Source of the DNA: Coprinopsis marcescibilis
Lineage: Eukaryota; Basidiomycota; Agaricomycetes; Agaricales; Psathyrellaceae
Length of the DNA stretch: 64,000 bases
Direction: 5' to 3'
NCBI GenBank assembly: GCA_004369085.1
Contig: ML210149.1
Location: 310,001 to 374,000, forward strand
Shown piece by piece: positions 23,436 through 33,768 of this stretch (position 1 is its first letter; every line of letters begins with the position of its first letter). Position numbers and translations under genes: made by a program. Under the pieces are notes generated by a model. That model saw nothing but the letters and a program-made list of their open reading frames with translations, had not been told where the DNA came from and made no database searches.

Positions 23436-23684
23436 TAGCATCCAAAAGCGTGCGTTGAGCGCTACTTATTTCCATATGTTGGAATACAAAGCTGGAAGTT
23501 GGAACCAAGGCGCAACACATCAAATTCGGCGGTTGCCGCTCACAAATAGGGGGTCATGTCGAGTAGATTGGAGTGTTGGTACATAGGGTATGGAGGTATA
23601 AGTACATTTTTGCATGGAATAACTCAAACAAGATCGTGAAAATCATCATAGTCCTGACCCGTCGTTCCCTATCTAATAAATAGG

Positions 23685-26091
23685 TTAATGTCTCCGAGGA
23701 CTCACTGGCCTCCCATGTCCATCCTGACTTCCTTCTTCAATGTCAATCTTAATGTCATCATGTTCTTCGTCAAAACTATCATGGTCGCCGCGTCGTTGTG
23801 GTTTCTGGAACCAGAGACTGTACAACAAGAAGAATGGCCACGTAAGCCGCCGCCAGAAGGGTACCTCCCCGGGGAAGATGTATTTGCTCTGGAAGGCAAC
23901 GATGACCCAAGCCGTGAAGAGCGTCAGAGGGACCGCGACCGCGATGTAGATCGGGATCGAAGTGCCACTTCCAGGGTTAATCTCGGTTACGTTCATGCCA
24001 AAGACGGTCTATTGAACGGGCATCATGAGCAGGGTTGGGAAACGGTCAAGAAGGACAGGTACGCACTGCAACAAAGCTGGACGGCAGGAAGATCATTGTA
24101 AGATATGCAATCTGCTTCATAGCTTCGAAAATTATGAGAGTCTATCTGGAGGAGGTGATCTCCCTGCTCACCTGCACTATCGCGGACTGCAGCTTCAGTC
24201 ATCTCCCTCATGTACTTGCTATCCGTGATGTTAACACTGCTAAATACCTAAGATGCGACAAACATAAGACGCCCATCGATTTCCAGGCAATACACCACTT
24301 ACCAGATTCATAACATTCTTCAACCTCCTCTCCTGCATCTTCAACTCAGACTGAAGACGCAACACCTCATGCTCCAAACTTTTACATTCCCTCTTCAGCA
24401 AATCCGCGTTTTCATCGATTAATGCTTCGTCAAAATTCTTGACAGTCATAAATGGATTCTGGGTTTCTTTGATGAAAGTGATGCTCTTGTTGAAGTCGTC
24501 CAACAGGGATGTGTAATGCAGGTGGTGCGCACGGATAACATGCAGCTCCTTGGTCAGTGGCATGTGAGCCGTCGAAATAACGCGATCTTCCTGTTCAGAA
24601 CATTTATCAGACGTCATCTACGAATTGAGGAAGCGAAATGACATACCAACGCCAATATATGCTGATATAACGATTCCAAAGCCTCATCCCACGCATACAT
24701 AGCATGCCAGATGAAGCACATAAGCACGAGCGTAGGGTCCGGGGTCCGCTGGAACATGCTCTGCCAGTACACTGACTGACCAGCGAACCGAATTCGTTCA
24801 TGCAAGTAATTCGCGGCCGTCGTCGGCAAGTTCAAGGTCGGGTGGTAGGAAATAATTGTGCTGCCCCCCAGATTCCGAATCAAATGAACTGAAATGAGAT
24901 CCAATGCTAGAATGCGGCTGTCTACAAAACGAAGGTTAAATGATGAGTGCGCAAGGTCGAAGGTGAGTCGAACGCTTACTAGAGTAAAGCACGAGGGGAG
25001 CCTGCGTGTCGATCTTTTGGGAGCCGAGAAGGGTGGACGCCTTCTTTGAGGTAAACGAGGCATTCGAAGGGTGCAGAGAGAGTTGCTTGAGGACGAATTC
25101 GTCCTCCGGCATCGACTTGATGAACGGAAGGGTGATCGTTATGTCTGAACATCCTTTATCAGCGAGGTAAGCTCGCAACCTTCGCTGGCCACTTACGGTC
25201 ACCCTGGTCCGTCACAATTTCTTCTTGAAAACGAGACGGGATCCAATTCAACGACGAGGAGAAGAAGAACGGTTCAATATTGTATCTAGGTCCCATGTCA
25301 GTCTACAGGGCCAAAACAACGGAATAACTTGCGTACCTTGCACCTAACATCTGCAGAACAGGACCAGACATGTTCTGCACGAACAAGGCTCGCACTCGCA
25401 AATTATTCGGTCGCTACAAAAACACCCGTCAGTAGCATGTCCACTCTAACAAGGGGTCCAGCTCAGCGCCGGGATACTCACATTCCCAATCCCACTCAAA
25501 ATCTCATTCCACACCTGGTCCTCCTCCCCCGGGGGAGCATGCATCACTCCCGCATCCATAAAGTGTCCCTTCGAATTCACATCACACTTGTAGATATTGC
25601 ATTCCAGATCCAGCGACGCATCGTTATGTATCGCATCCCAGATCTTGCTCTTCTTCACCTGCTTGTCCGTCCAGTTCGGGAACCGTGACTGAGGATAGCC
25701 TGTCCAACATCTGCAGTCCTCGTGTTTGCAGAGAGGGGGAATGGGTGGCTCTTCGTTCGCAAGTTGGTGAGGGTCGACTTCTAAAAGAATGTACGACGAA
25801 AGTCGTGAGTCAAAGTCTGATAATCATTCCACAAATTTGAACCACTGTGTGCGCTCCCGCAACCCGAGTCTTCCCTCCTGCCAACAGGAAAGAGATCCGC
25901 AAGTTTTTGAGCTAAGACTTACCGTCACCGATGTCGATCCAGGGCCATGGAGCTGAAGGCGCAGCATGTCGATGCGGGGGCGGAGCAATTCGAGAAGGAT
26001 TCGAGTGCCATGATTTGTGCGATTTTCCACTTCTCACCGACACGCGGCTGCTTGCTGCCGAACGGTTGTGCACCACTCTCAGTGTGTCCAT
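23685..26091 (-). CDS. CorA-like membrane protein, tandem copy 1
   Basis: A 605-aa protein in ten exons: 26091-25923, 25780-25482, 25413-25337, 25285-25197, 25144-24980, 24921-24647, 24590-24303, 24247-24172, 24122-24067 and 24008-23685. The C-terminus has the CorA signature: a long coiled-coil-like helix region (KMQERRLKNVMNL, then MREMTEAAVRDSA), a first membrane helix AYLTMIFLPSSFVA, the motif FGMN, and a second membrane helix IYIAVAVPLTLFTAWVIVAF. CorA proteins are Mg2+ or other divalent-cation channels, and GMN is the selectivity motif. The large N-terminal part (CWTGYPQSRFPNW, FFFSSSLNWIPSRFQEE) is a fungus-type extension without assigned function. A 588-aa paralogue lies immediately upstream on the same strand. 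Transport activity is inferred. Confidence 0.87.
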
Positions 26092-26624
26092 ACTCGTTGT
26101 AGACAGCTACTGGGGATCGTGTGATTTTAACACTGGGGGATGTTGAAGGGGGGTGGAGGGGAGGAACGACAGGGAAGACAAGGGTACAGAAGCTCCACAC
26201 TACTTATAGTTCGCCTTGGAACCGTAGGCGCCCAATAAAAGAGCACATTGTTGGCAACATGTGGCCGATTGTTCGACATGAGTCCTTATTTTGTCTTTGA
26301 CTGATCAAAAGAAACGGCATCTTTCCGTGCACGGCCTGTCACGCGTTCACGGATACAGTGCGGCATTTAGCCATCAAAGGTCTTATTCTCCCATCCAAGT
26401 GTCCCTTCAATGCCATACATCGGATAGATACGATGAAGCGCTATTCTACATGCTTTAATGCATAGATCTAGCTTAGACTGTTATATAAATGCCTGCTGTA
26501 TGAGTACATGTAAAAATCGTAGTCCCCGTAGCAATCATGTCCACAGTTTGTCAGTAATGTCAAATTCGTAAGGTCATAAAGAACGTTCAGCCTAAAATCC
26601 GACGTCCAACAGCCAGTTGGTGGG
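26092..26624. other. Spacer between tandem CorA-like genes
   Basis: It contains the promoter of copy 1 and the 3' flank of copy 2. No exon or repeat was recognised. Confidence 0.5.
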
Positions 26625-28987
26625 TTAGGTCTGCTTCAGCTTTGGCACGCCGTTTAGCGGTGCCTCGTCCTGGGCCTGGACCTCCGCCTGCAAATAGGGA
26701 TCCTTGCCGAATCTCCGGAGTAACAGCAGTACTGGCCATCCTAACCGCTTCCAAAAGGGTATGTTCGAATCCGCCGGGAACATATATTTGCTTTGCGAGG
26801 CGGTGATAATCCAGATAGTCATGAGCGTGAGTGGGAGAGCAGTCGCCACATATTGAGGAATTGTCCCCAAGGAGTCTGGGACGAACTGCTTGACGTTCAT
26901 CCCAAAGACTGTCTGCCAACAAAGTTAGACGAGGGGAAGGGTATAGCTAGGAGTATACTTACTGCAACGAATGACGCTGGGAGGAACACCATCGTCAGAT
27001 AAGCAATCTGCTTCATAGCTGTGAATTAAACATCGTCAGCGATAACACATCCCCCTGAAAACCCAGATACACACCTGCACTGTCCCGAGCAGCAGCCTCC
27101 GTCATCTGCTGCATCCTCTTACTGTCAATGATATTGACAGTGCTAAAAACGAGGTTCATCACGTTCCTCAACCGCCTATCCTGCGTCTTGCTCGATTTTT
27201 CCAACCGTTCGACCTCGCTGAGCAGAGTCAACGTCTCCCGCTCCATAACCTTGGAGTTCCAATCCTGTTCCTCCTTCGGTAGATCTTGCAGAGCCGGGTT
27301 TTGAGTAATTGCAACAAACTCGATGGTTTTCTTGAAATCCTCTAAAAGGGAGGTATAGTGCAAATGATGGGCGCGTATGATGTGTAGATCCTGAGTGATG
27401 TTCATTTCCGAGGTGTGTATTACTTGGGTTTCCTGAAAGGGGTCCATTGAGCGCCACGTCACACCTTACTTGAGGATAACCTTACTAGGTGGCAGATATG
27501 GGTATACAAGTTTTCCAGAGCTTCATCCCAGGCGTATAAGGCATGCCAAAGATACGTCAACAGCACAAATGTAGGGTCGGTTGAGCTTTTGAAGATGTTT
27601 TGCCAATATACCGATTGCCCTTCCATCAAGTTCAGTCCCAGATCTTCAAAGGAGGCTTGTTCACCAACTCACCTGCGAACCGAATACGTTCATGCAGATA
27701 CGGTGCAGTCGTGGTCGGCAAGTCCAAGTTGGGGTGGAAAGATATGATCACACTCCCCGATTTCCTTCGTATCAGGTGAACAGATAACAGGTCCAGAACC
27801 AGCAACCGTCCGCTTGACAACTCGAGAGGCGCCTGAGTGTCAATCATCTGACGCACTGCAAGCAGGTAAACACCTCTGGTAAGCGATAACAGTACACTGC
27901 GGAGTGCGAACGGAAGGCGTACCTAAATTAAGGTCCCTCAATCCGGTGCCATTGATGAGCGTATTCCCGGATACCGCTGAATAAGGCGATCTTGCGCTGA
28001 GTCGCAGAGCGTCGGTATTGGCAGGCATTGACCGCAGGAATGTTAGTGTGACCGTGATGTCTATGGAAGGGACGTGGCTGTTACTAGACTGTCTGAGAGG
28101 GATGCAGTCGAGATAGTTCACGCACGATCGCCCACATTGTCCACAACTTCTTCCTGGAAGCGTGTTGGAATCCAATTTAGCGATGAGGAGAAGAAGAATG
28201 GCTCGATGTTGTATCTATGAGCCGGTTAGCATTCCTTTCGTTATTACTTGAGCTGCAACGAAGCATACCTCGCTCCTAACATCTGCAATACAGGTCCCGA
28301 CATGCTCTCAACGAAAAGAGCTCGAACTCGAACATCCTCTCCCGAGTCCTGCATGAATCCCCCGTGAGTCACAAAAGGTCAACAAATCATCATCTCCACT
28401 GTGCATCTGGATAGCCGCAGAACGAAAACCCAGATTCACTGTGTCGCAAGTGAGAGCTACGTTGAAAGTCCGACCAACATACCTTTTGTTTCTTGACAAG
28501 AAAATCCCATGTCTTCTTATCATCGTTGGCCACAAAAGTGCCAGCATTCATTCTGAACTCCCCCCTCGAATCGACAGTCGCATGGTGTATTTTGCACACA
28601 ATATCCTTCGAATGGCTTTGTATGGCATCGAGTATCTTGCTCTTCTTCACCTGCGCCTCTGTCCAGTTCGGAAACCGCGACTTTGGATATCCCGTCCAGC
28701 ACGAACAGTCGACATGCGGGCACCGTTCCGGGATCGGTGGCAACAGAGAAGTTAGCTGCTTCTGATCAACGCCTGGAGGACGAAAAGACACTGTTTAGAC
28801 TCCCTCTTGTACTCGACCCCTTCCAAGAGCACTCACCATCATGGATGTCTACCCAAGGCCAAGGTGCAGACGGCGCGGCGTGTCGATGCGGAGGCGGAGC
28901 AATCCGCGTTACGCCCCCGAGTTCTTTGTCCACTTTTATGCCTGCAGGTATCACCGGTATCAGTGTGCCCGCGACCCTGGAGGCCAT
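26625..28987 (-). CDS. CorA-like membrane protein, tandem copy 2
   Basis: A 588-aa protein in ten exons: 28987-28837, 28772-28483, 28348-28269, 28214-28126, 28060-27923, 27855-27673, 27619-27486, 27432-27075, 27018-26963 and 26912-26625. It matches copy 1 in order: PPPHRHAAPSAPWPWVDI, CWTGYPKSRFPNWTEAQVKK, the FVESMSGPVLQMLGA and FFFSSSLNWIPTRFQEE blocks, RAHHLHYTSLLEDF, helix AYLTMVFLPASFVA, motif FGMN, and a final helix VATALPLTLMTIWIIT. Several exons have the same length as in copy 1 (89 and 56 nt), while the intron inside the stalk-helix region of copy 1 (at 24248-24302) is missing and one intron is gained at 27620-27672. This is an older tandem duplication. Confidence 0.86.
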
Positions 28988-31619
28988 TTCAATGTCGGAT
29001 CGGGTGCTGAAATTGGGCCAGGATGGGCGGTCAGGGATGGTATAAGAGATAGGGTGTTCAGGGCGCTAACCGCATCTCTTGCGGTGCAACGTGCCATTTT
29101 CTGACAGACCGGAGACCGGAGTTTCCCTTGTCAGTCCGGTTGAAAATAAGAAAAAGTCATCAGAAATTCGGAATAGATCAGAAGGCGCTCAATCACCGCA
29201 ACACTCCGAGTCCCACGGACAACACTGCACGGCACGACTCTGGGTCCGTGCGTGAATCAGCCGTCTTGCTTGACCATACTCAGTTTTGGCTCTTCTAGGT
29301 GCTGTTGAACCTATGTATACGTATACCCATTGGTAGCTTGGTGGGTGCAATAATTGATTCCAACCGACTTGACAGGAGAATGAGGTGAGCTGAGGTGAGT
29401 TTGCTCAGCCAGTTACTGCAAAACGTATACCCGGCCATTAATTAACGAAGCAACGTAAAGTGCTGGACCTCGGCCTATCTCTTGAAGTTGACACAGTGCG
29501 AGCAGTAAGGAACCATGCAGCAGACTGTTCAAGGGAGAGGAAGAGTCACAGCTCTCATTTTCCCGCTAGGTCGAAGAAGCGACAGAGTCGTAACCATCGC
29601 GTACTGACAACAACACTACGAGGACGACCACAGTATAGTGTACAGCCAAACATCTGTCGTGTACTTGTACATAAGAAATGTATTTCAGGTAGGGAGGAAA
29701 GCACGGTACTTCCTAGCCCCATCCTGTGTCTGTTTGAGAGTATCTTCAACCTTGGTTCAAAGAGTTAAGCCACAGCAGTAACGAATCTGTCGTAGACTCG
29801 GAGTAGACTCGGAGGCAATTTGCTTCTCATGATCGGTGAATACTTCTCCCCAGTCACCATAGTACTTCCATCCGTAGATATTTGCGAGCACATCCTTGTA
29901 GTTAGATAAGCGAGTAACTTGAATCTTCGCTGTCAAAGAACAAGATAGACGTCACGCCTCGATCGGCTCTCCGGATTGTGTACATCGAGCATCATTCCTC
30001 ACTTGAAATGTGCTGGCGAGCTCGAAAACGAGGTGAGATATATACATACACAGGTATAGCATTGGCACAATATATTGTTAGGCTATTTTTCTCCAATCTG
30101 CTCGATTTTTCAGGAAATAATGACCTCCATTGACTCGGACGGGCGCATGACAATAATCGATCACCACTGGCAATCATCTACCTATTCTACTCTACTCAGA
30201 TCGTAAACGGATATACATCGGTTTATATCAGGAGGCAAACTTGGATAGGTGTAGACTCAAAGGCAGAGGGCAGAGCATATTGCTAGAATTCCTAGGCGCC
30301 TATCGCACACCAAAGGTTAGGTTTCTCGTACTGTGCACGGCCCTACTGTGAACTACCTTTTACTACAGGCCTGGCAGTAGCTTCTCTTCGCGCAGTGGCG
30401 TGGTTGGAAAGTTGCCTAAGCTCCTGTCTATTACGACTTTTAAGTGGATGGCAGTCTCGAGATTCTAGCACAGTACCAGTCGAGTACAGTGCTCTGTGGG
30501 TGCCTCAGAATCGACTGTGGAGACATGGTCTCGGTTATCGGGGGCAGGGACTGACGAGTCTCGAAGCCTAACCACAGGTGCATTACATACCCAGGACCGC
30601 AATATGAAGCCCGCCGAGACCTTGGATATAGCCTCCTGTTAGTGGTGGGTTGCCCGGGCACTATGGAAACGTTCAGGCCGCCTGGAGTGCATGAAGTGAC
30701 ATGGATCATGTGTGCGGTCCATTATCTAGGTTAGAAACGTTCATTTTACCGTGGATATACATAAGTTATGCCTGGCGGTGCGGAATTTGGGTCGCCCTCT
30801 TTGCTCGTTCAGTAACTGGGTCCTCGGACTCTACAACCATGAAAAGCATTCGCTAGGCATACAGGGCGTGAACCACAAGCAGCATATTTATCTCACTTCG
30901 ACCATGCCGGTACGTTGAATAGGTGTTCTGGTGTTAATGTCCGGTCAGGGGTCTCTGGAAATTCTTCCTTTAATAGCTGTGTGCTGTATATTGAAGCACT
31001 GGATCATGTCAGGTGGCCTTCTCAGAAAAACTCTCTGTAACTTGGCAATGTACATATTGGCTACCAGACTTCCGTGATTCAAGATCGTATGGCCTGCCGC
31101 GTCCAATTGTGATACGACTTTGAAGTAGTAGTAAAGTTCCGCCGAGCTGGCGAGTGGTCAAGCTCCGGTAAGAATGTTCGGATTTGGTGTATACATAGCC
31201 CCGATTCGATCAGCAAAATTGTGGGGTGTCCGAGAGCCTCCAGGCCGAATTGACCTCGCTGGTTGTAACTCTAGGTGATGCCACTGATCTATTACACCAA
31301 CTCAAGGATAAGTAAGACAGAGTTTGATGGGACATCAACTCAGTGACAGCGATATTTAAGTGCTGTGCAGGTAGGTTCATGTTTTCGTTCCTCGTTGTGC
31401 TGGCACCAAGCGCCTGTGTAACGACGGAGGCAGTCATCCACTGCGCTCAGTCCCTTTGGTAAATCTCCATTTCTTCTGTAGATGCACTTTACAGCTCATT
31501 TGAATGTTACTCAGATGCTTTAGGTGGTTTGACAGCAATATTCCCTGTAAAAGGCTGCTTTCACGGACCCAGAGACTCATCGACTCCTCTCCCAAAAAGC
31601 ACCTCATCGGTATCTAGCC
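28988..31619. other. Gene-poor 2.6 kb spacer
   Basis: No intact gene recognised. A minus-strand stretch at about 29758-29930 could encode a peptide with a coding-like composition (KIQVTRLSNYKDVLANIYG, then WKYYGDWGEVFTDHEKQ). It has no convincing neighbouring exon and could be a gene relic. The rest shows no repeats or RNA genes I can support. Confidence 0.45.
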
Positions 31620-33455
31620 ATGGCGATAACGCCATACTCAATAGTGACGCTTGTGTTCTTCTTTGTCTCAACGGTTTTCGTCATACGCCCAGTGTCGATT
31701 CGGGTGCCATTCCCATTCATTGGAAGACGGAGGCTCACACTTGGTCTTACCTGGGCCCCCATCCTCACAATTGCTCTGTTATGGGCGGCTCAATGCCTCG
31801 GTCCAGACCAGATTCGCAATGGCATAGTTGGAACTGGTATGTTCTCTAAGACGTCTCCTCGAAGCACGATCTTAATTGAACAACCTATAGACAATATCAA
31901 GCCCTATAATATCCTAATCCTCTTCATCTCCCTTGCTTACATGGCAATCACCCTCGACGTTACAGGAATTCTTCGGGCAGCCGCCTTCCATGTCAGCAAC
32001 GTTGGAGGATCCAAAGGTCGCAAGCTGTACTTCATGTTCTTCGCCCTCCTCACGGTCATAAGCATGATCATCGGAAACGACCCCGTCATCCTCTCAGGCA
32101 CAGTCTTCCTCGTCTACTACGCTAAAGTAACCAACCTCGACTCGGAAGCGTGGCTGATTGCAGAATTTGCGGCCGCAAACACAGCCAGCATGGTGCTATT
32201 CGTTGGGAATCCAACAAACGTGGTCATTTGCGAAGGGTTCAGGATCAACAACGCCACGTTTACATTGTACACAATCGTGCCGTTCCTCTTTTGCATCACA
32301 GCCCTTTACGGCGCCCTTTACGTCCAGTTCCGAAACAGAATTCCCAAAGATATACTTGCGACCCACCGACTGGAGCCATCGGAAGTGCTCGACGACCCGG
32401 TTGGGGCCATTTTTGGCTCCGTTTGGCTGTTCGTTTGCCTCGTTGTTGTTATCGTCACCAGCTTCTTCCATGTCGACGTGTGGATCATTGTGTTGCCATT
32501 TGCCTTTGGCAAGTTCATTTGGGACATTGTGTGGGATAGCTACAGACTCAGGACCGGCAAGATCAAGCGATATGACCCCTTAAACCCACCAGAGGCACCA
32601 GAAGTTCGCATGGAACGGATTCTCATTCGCCAAATGTCAACCGAGGCGCATCAAGGAGTCCATAGACGCAATACCCGTGGGGCAACCGTGACCTCATTCT
32701 CGACCCTTCACGAAAACACTTTCCCTCCCTTCCCAAGGACGGAATCTCCCACCCATGACGAAAGCATGAATACAAGGAATGACACTCAGGTTTCCGTAAT
32801 AAAGGAACCTGAAGACAAGGCGAGCGGAAAATACCCCAACGACAACAAACTCGGACGATTCCTGAACGCAAAACAAGAAGAAATCGCCCAAAAATACGTA
32901 GAACTCTCCGCCAACTACCCAACATTCTTCGAGGCACTACCAAGGCTACCATTCGGCCTGATACCCTTTGCATTTGCTCAATTTATTCTCATCGAGGCAC
33001 TCGACCATCAAGGATGGATCCAAGTCTTCTCTCGTTGGCTCATTATTGCTTCACGGGGCGGGAGTATCCACGCTGTCGTATGGCTCGTTGGTGTATTTGG
33101 CGTCATCCTATGCAACATTTCTGGAACCAACATTGGAGCGACAATCTTGCTTACTAAAATCGTACGGTCGTCTGCGTTCACGCCAGAGGTGGAAGAAGCG
33201 GCAGCTGTAGCGCTTGCAGTCGCCAGTAATATCGGTGCTGTCAGCTTTACCTTCTCGGCCAGTCTTGCGGGCTTGCTCTGGGACTCGATTCTCATTGACA
33301 AAGGCGTGAAGATCAAGCAGCGGAGGTTTGCAAAATTAAATGCACTACCTCTGCTTGTTATGACAGCTGCTGGGTTGGGATGCTGTAGCATTGTCGTTGT
33401 CACGGTCGAGGAACTTCGCAGAGTTGGAATTGCAAAACCACTACCCATAATTTGA
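31620..33455 (+). CDS. ArsB/NhaD-type ion transporter
   Basis: A 593-aa polytopic membrane protein in two exons, 31620-31836 and 31891-33455. The 54-nt intron has no stop, so the read-through frame is 611 aa. About 10-12 hydrophobic segments flank a hydrophilic loop (residues about 310-400). Family-type features are AYMAITLDVTGILRAAAF, then ISMIIGNDPVILSGT and FVGNPTNVVI in the first half, and ILCNISGTNIGATILLTKI in the second. These are the paired membrane-embedded signatures of the ion-transporter superfamily, which includes ArsB arsenite pumps, NhaD antiporters and citrate transporters. The substrate cannot be told from sequence. It ends 313 bp before the NLR-2 start on the same strand. 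Confidence 0.87.
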   Translation: MAITPYSIVTLVFFFVSTVFVIRPVSIRVPFPFIGRRRLTLGLTWAPILTIALLWAAQCLGPDQIRNGIVGTGMFSKTSPRSTILIEQPIDNIKPYNILILFISLAYMAITLDVTGILRAAAFHVSNVGGSKGRKLYFMFFALLTVISMIIGNDPVILSGTVFLVYYAKVTNLDSEAWLIAEFAAANTASMVLFVGNPTNVVICEGFRINNATFTLYTIVPFLFCITALYGALYVQFRNRIPKDILATHRLEPSEVLDDPVGAIFGSVWLFVCLVVVIVTSFFHVDVWIIVLPFAFGKFIWDIVWDSYRLRTGKIKRYDPLNPPEAPEVRMERILIRQMSTEAHQGVHRRNTRGATVTSFSTLHENTFPPFPRTESPTHDESMNTRNDTQVSVIKEPEDKASGKYPNDNKLGRFLNAKQEEIAQKYVELSANYPTFFEALPRLPFGLIPFAFAQFILIEALDHQGWIQVFSRWLIIASRGGSIHAVVWLVGVFGVILCNISGTNIGATILLTKIVRSSAFTPEVEEAAAVALAVASNIGAVSFTFSASLAGLLWDSILIDKGVKIKQRRFAKLNALPLLVMTAAGLGCCSIVVVTVEELRRVGIAKPLPII

Positions 33456-33768
33456 CGTTTGGCCGTTGCAACATATAGATATTCAGAAACTACTCAAAAA
33501 CTATCATAATATCGCTTTGATGTATATGTATCTTGGAACTCATTTTTATTGTGACCCGTGCTAATGATGTGGGTACTAAAAATACATGTTCAAGTTAGAG
33601 GTTCTTATTCGGTTCCCTTTCAATGTCCTGTGCGGTTTGACATGAGGAATGATATGTCGCCAATACTTATGGTCATTGACGTGTTGACACCTCCCTCATT
33701 CTTCCTCCCACCTCACCTACAAGGCTTGAGGCTGAAGTCCCCTCCGCTGTTGGGTGTGAAGGCCCCGA
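33456..33768 (+). promoter_or_regulatory. Short spacer holding the NLR-2 promoter
   Basis: Only 313 bp separate the transporter stop codon from the NLR-2 ATG, so the terminator of one and the promoter of the other must share it. I see no MITE here, unlike upstream of NLR-1. Confidence 0.35.
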
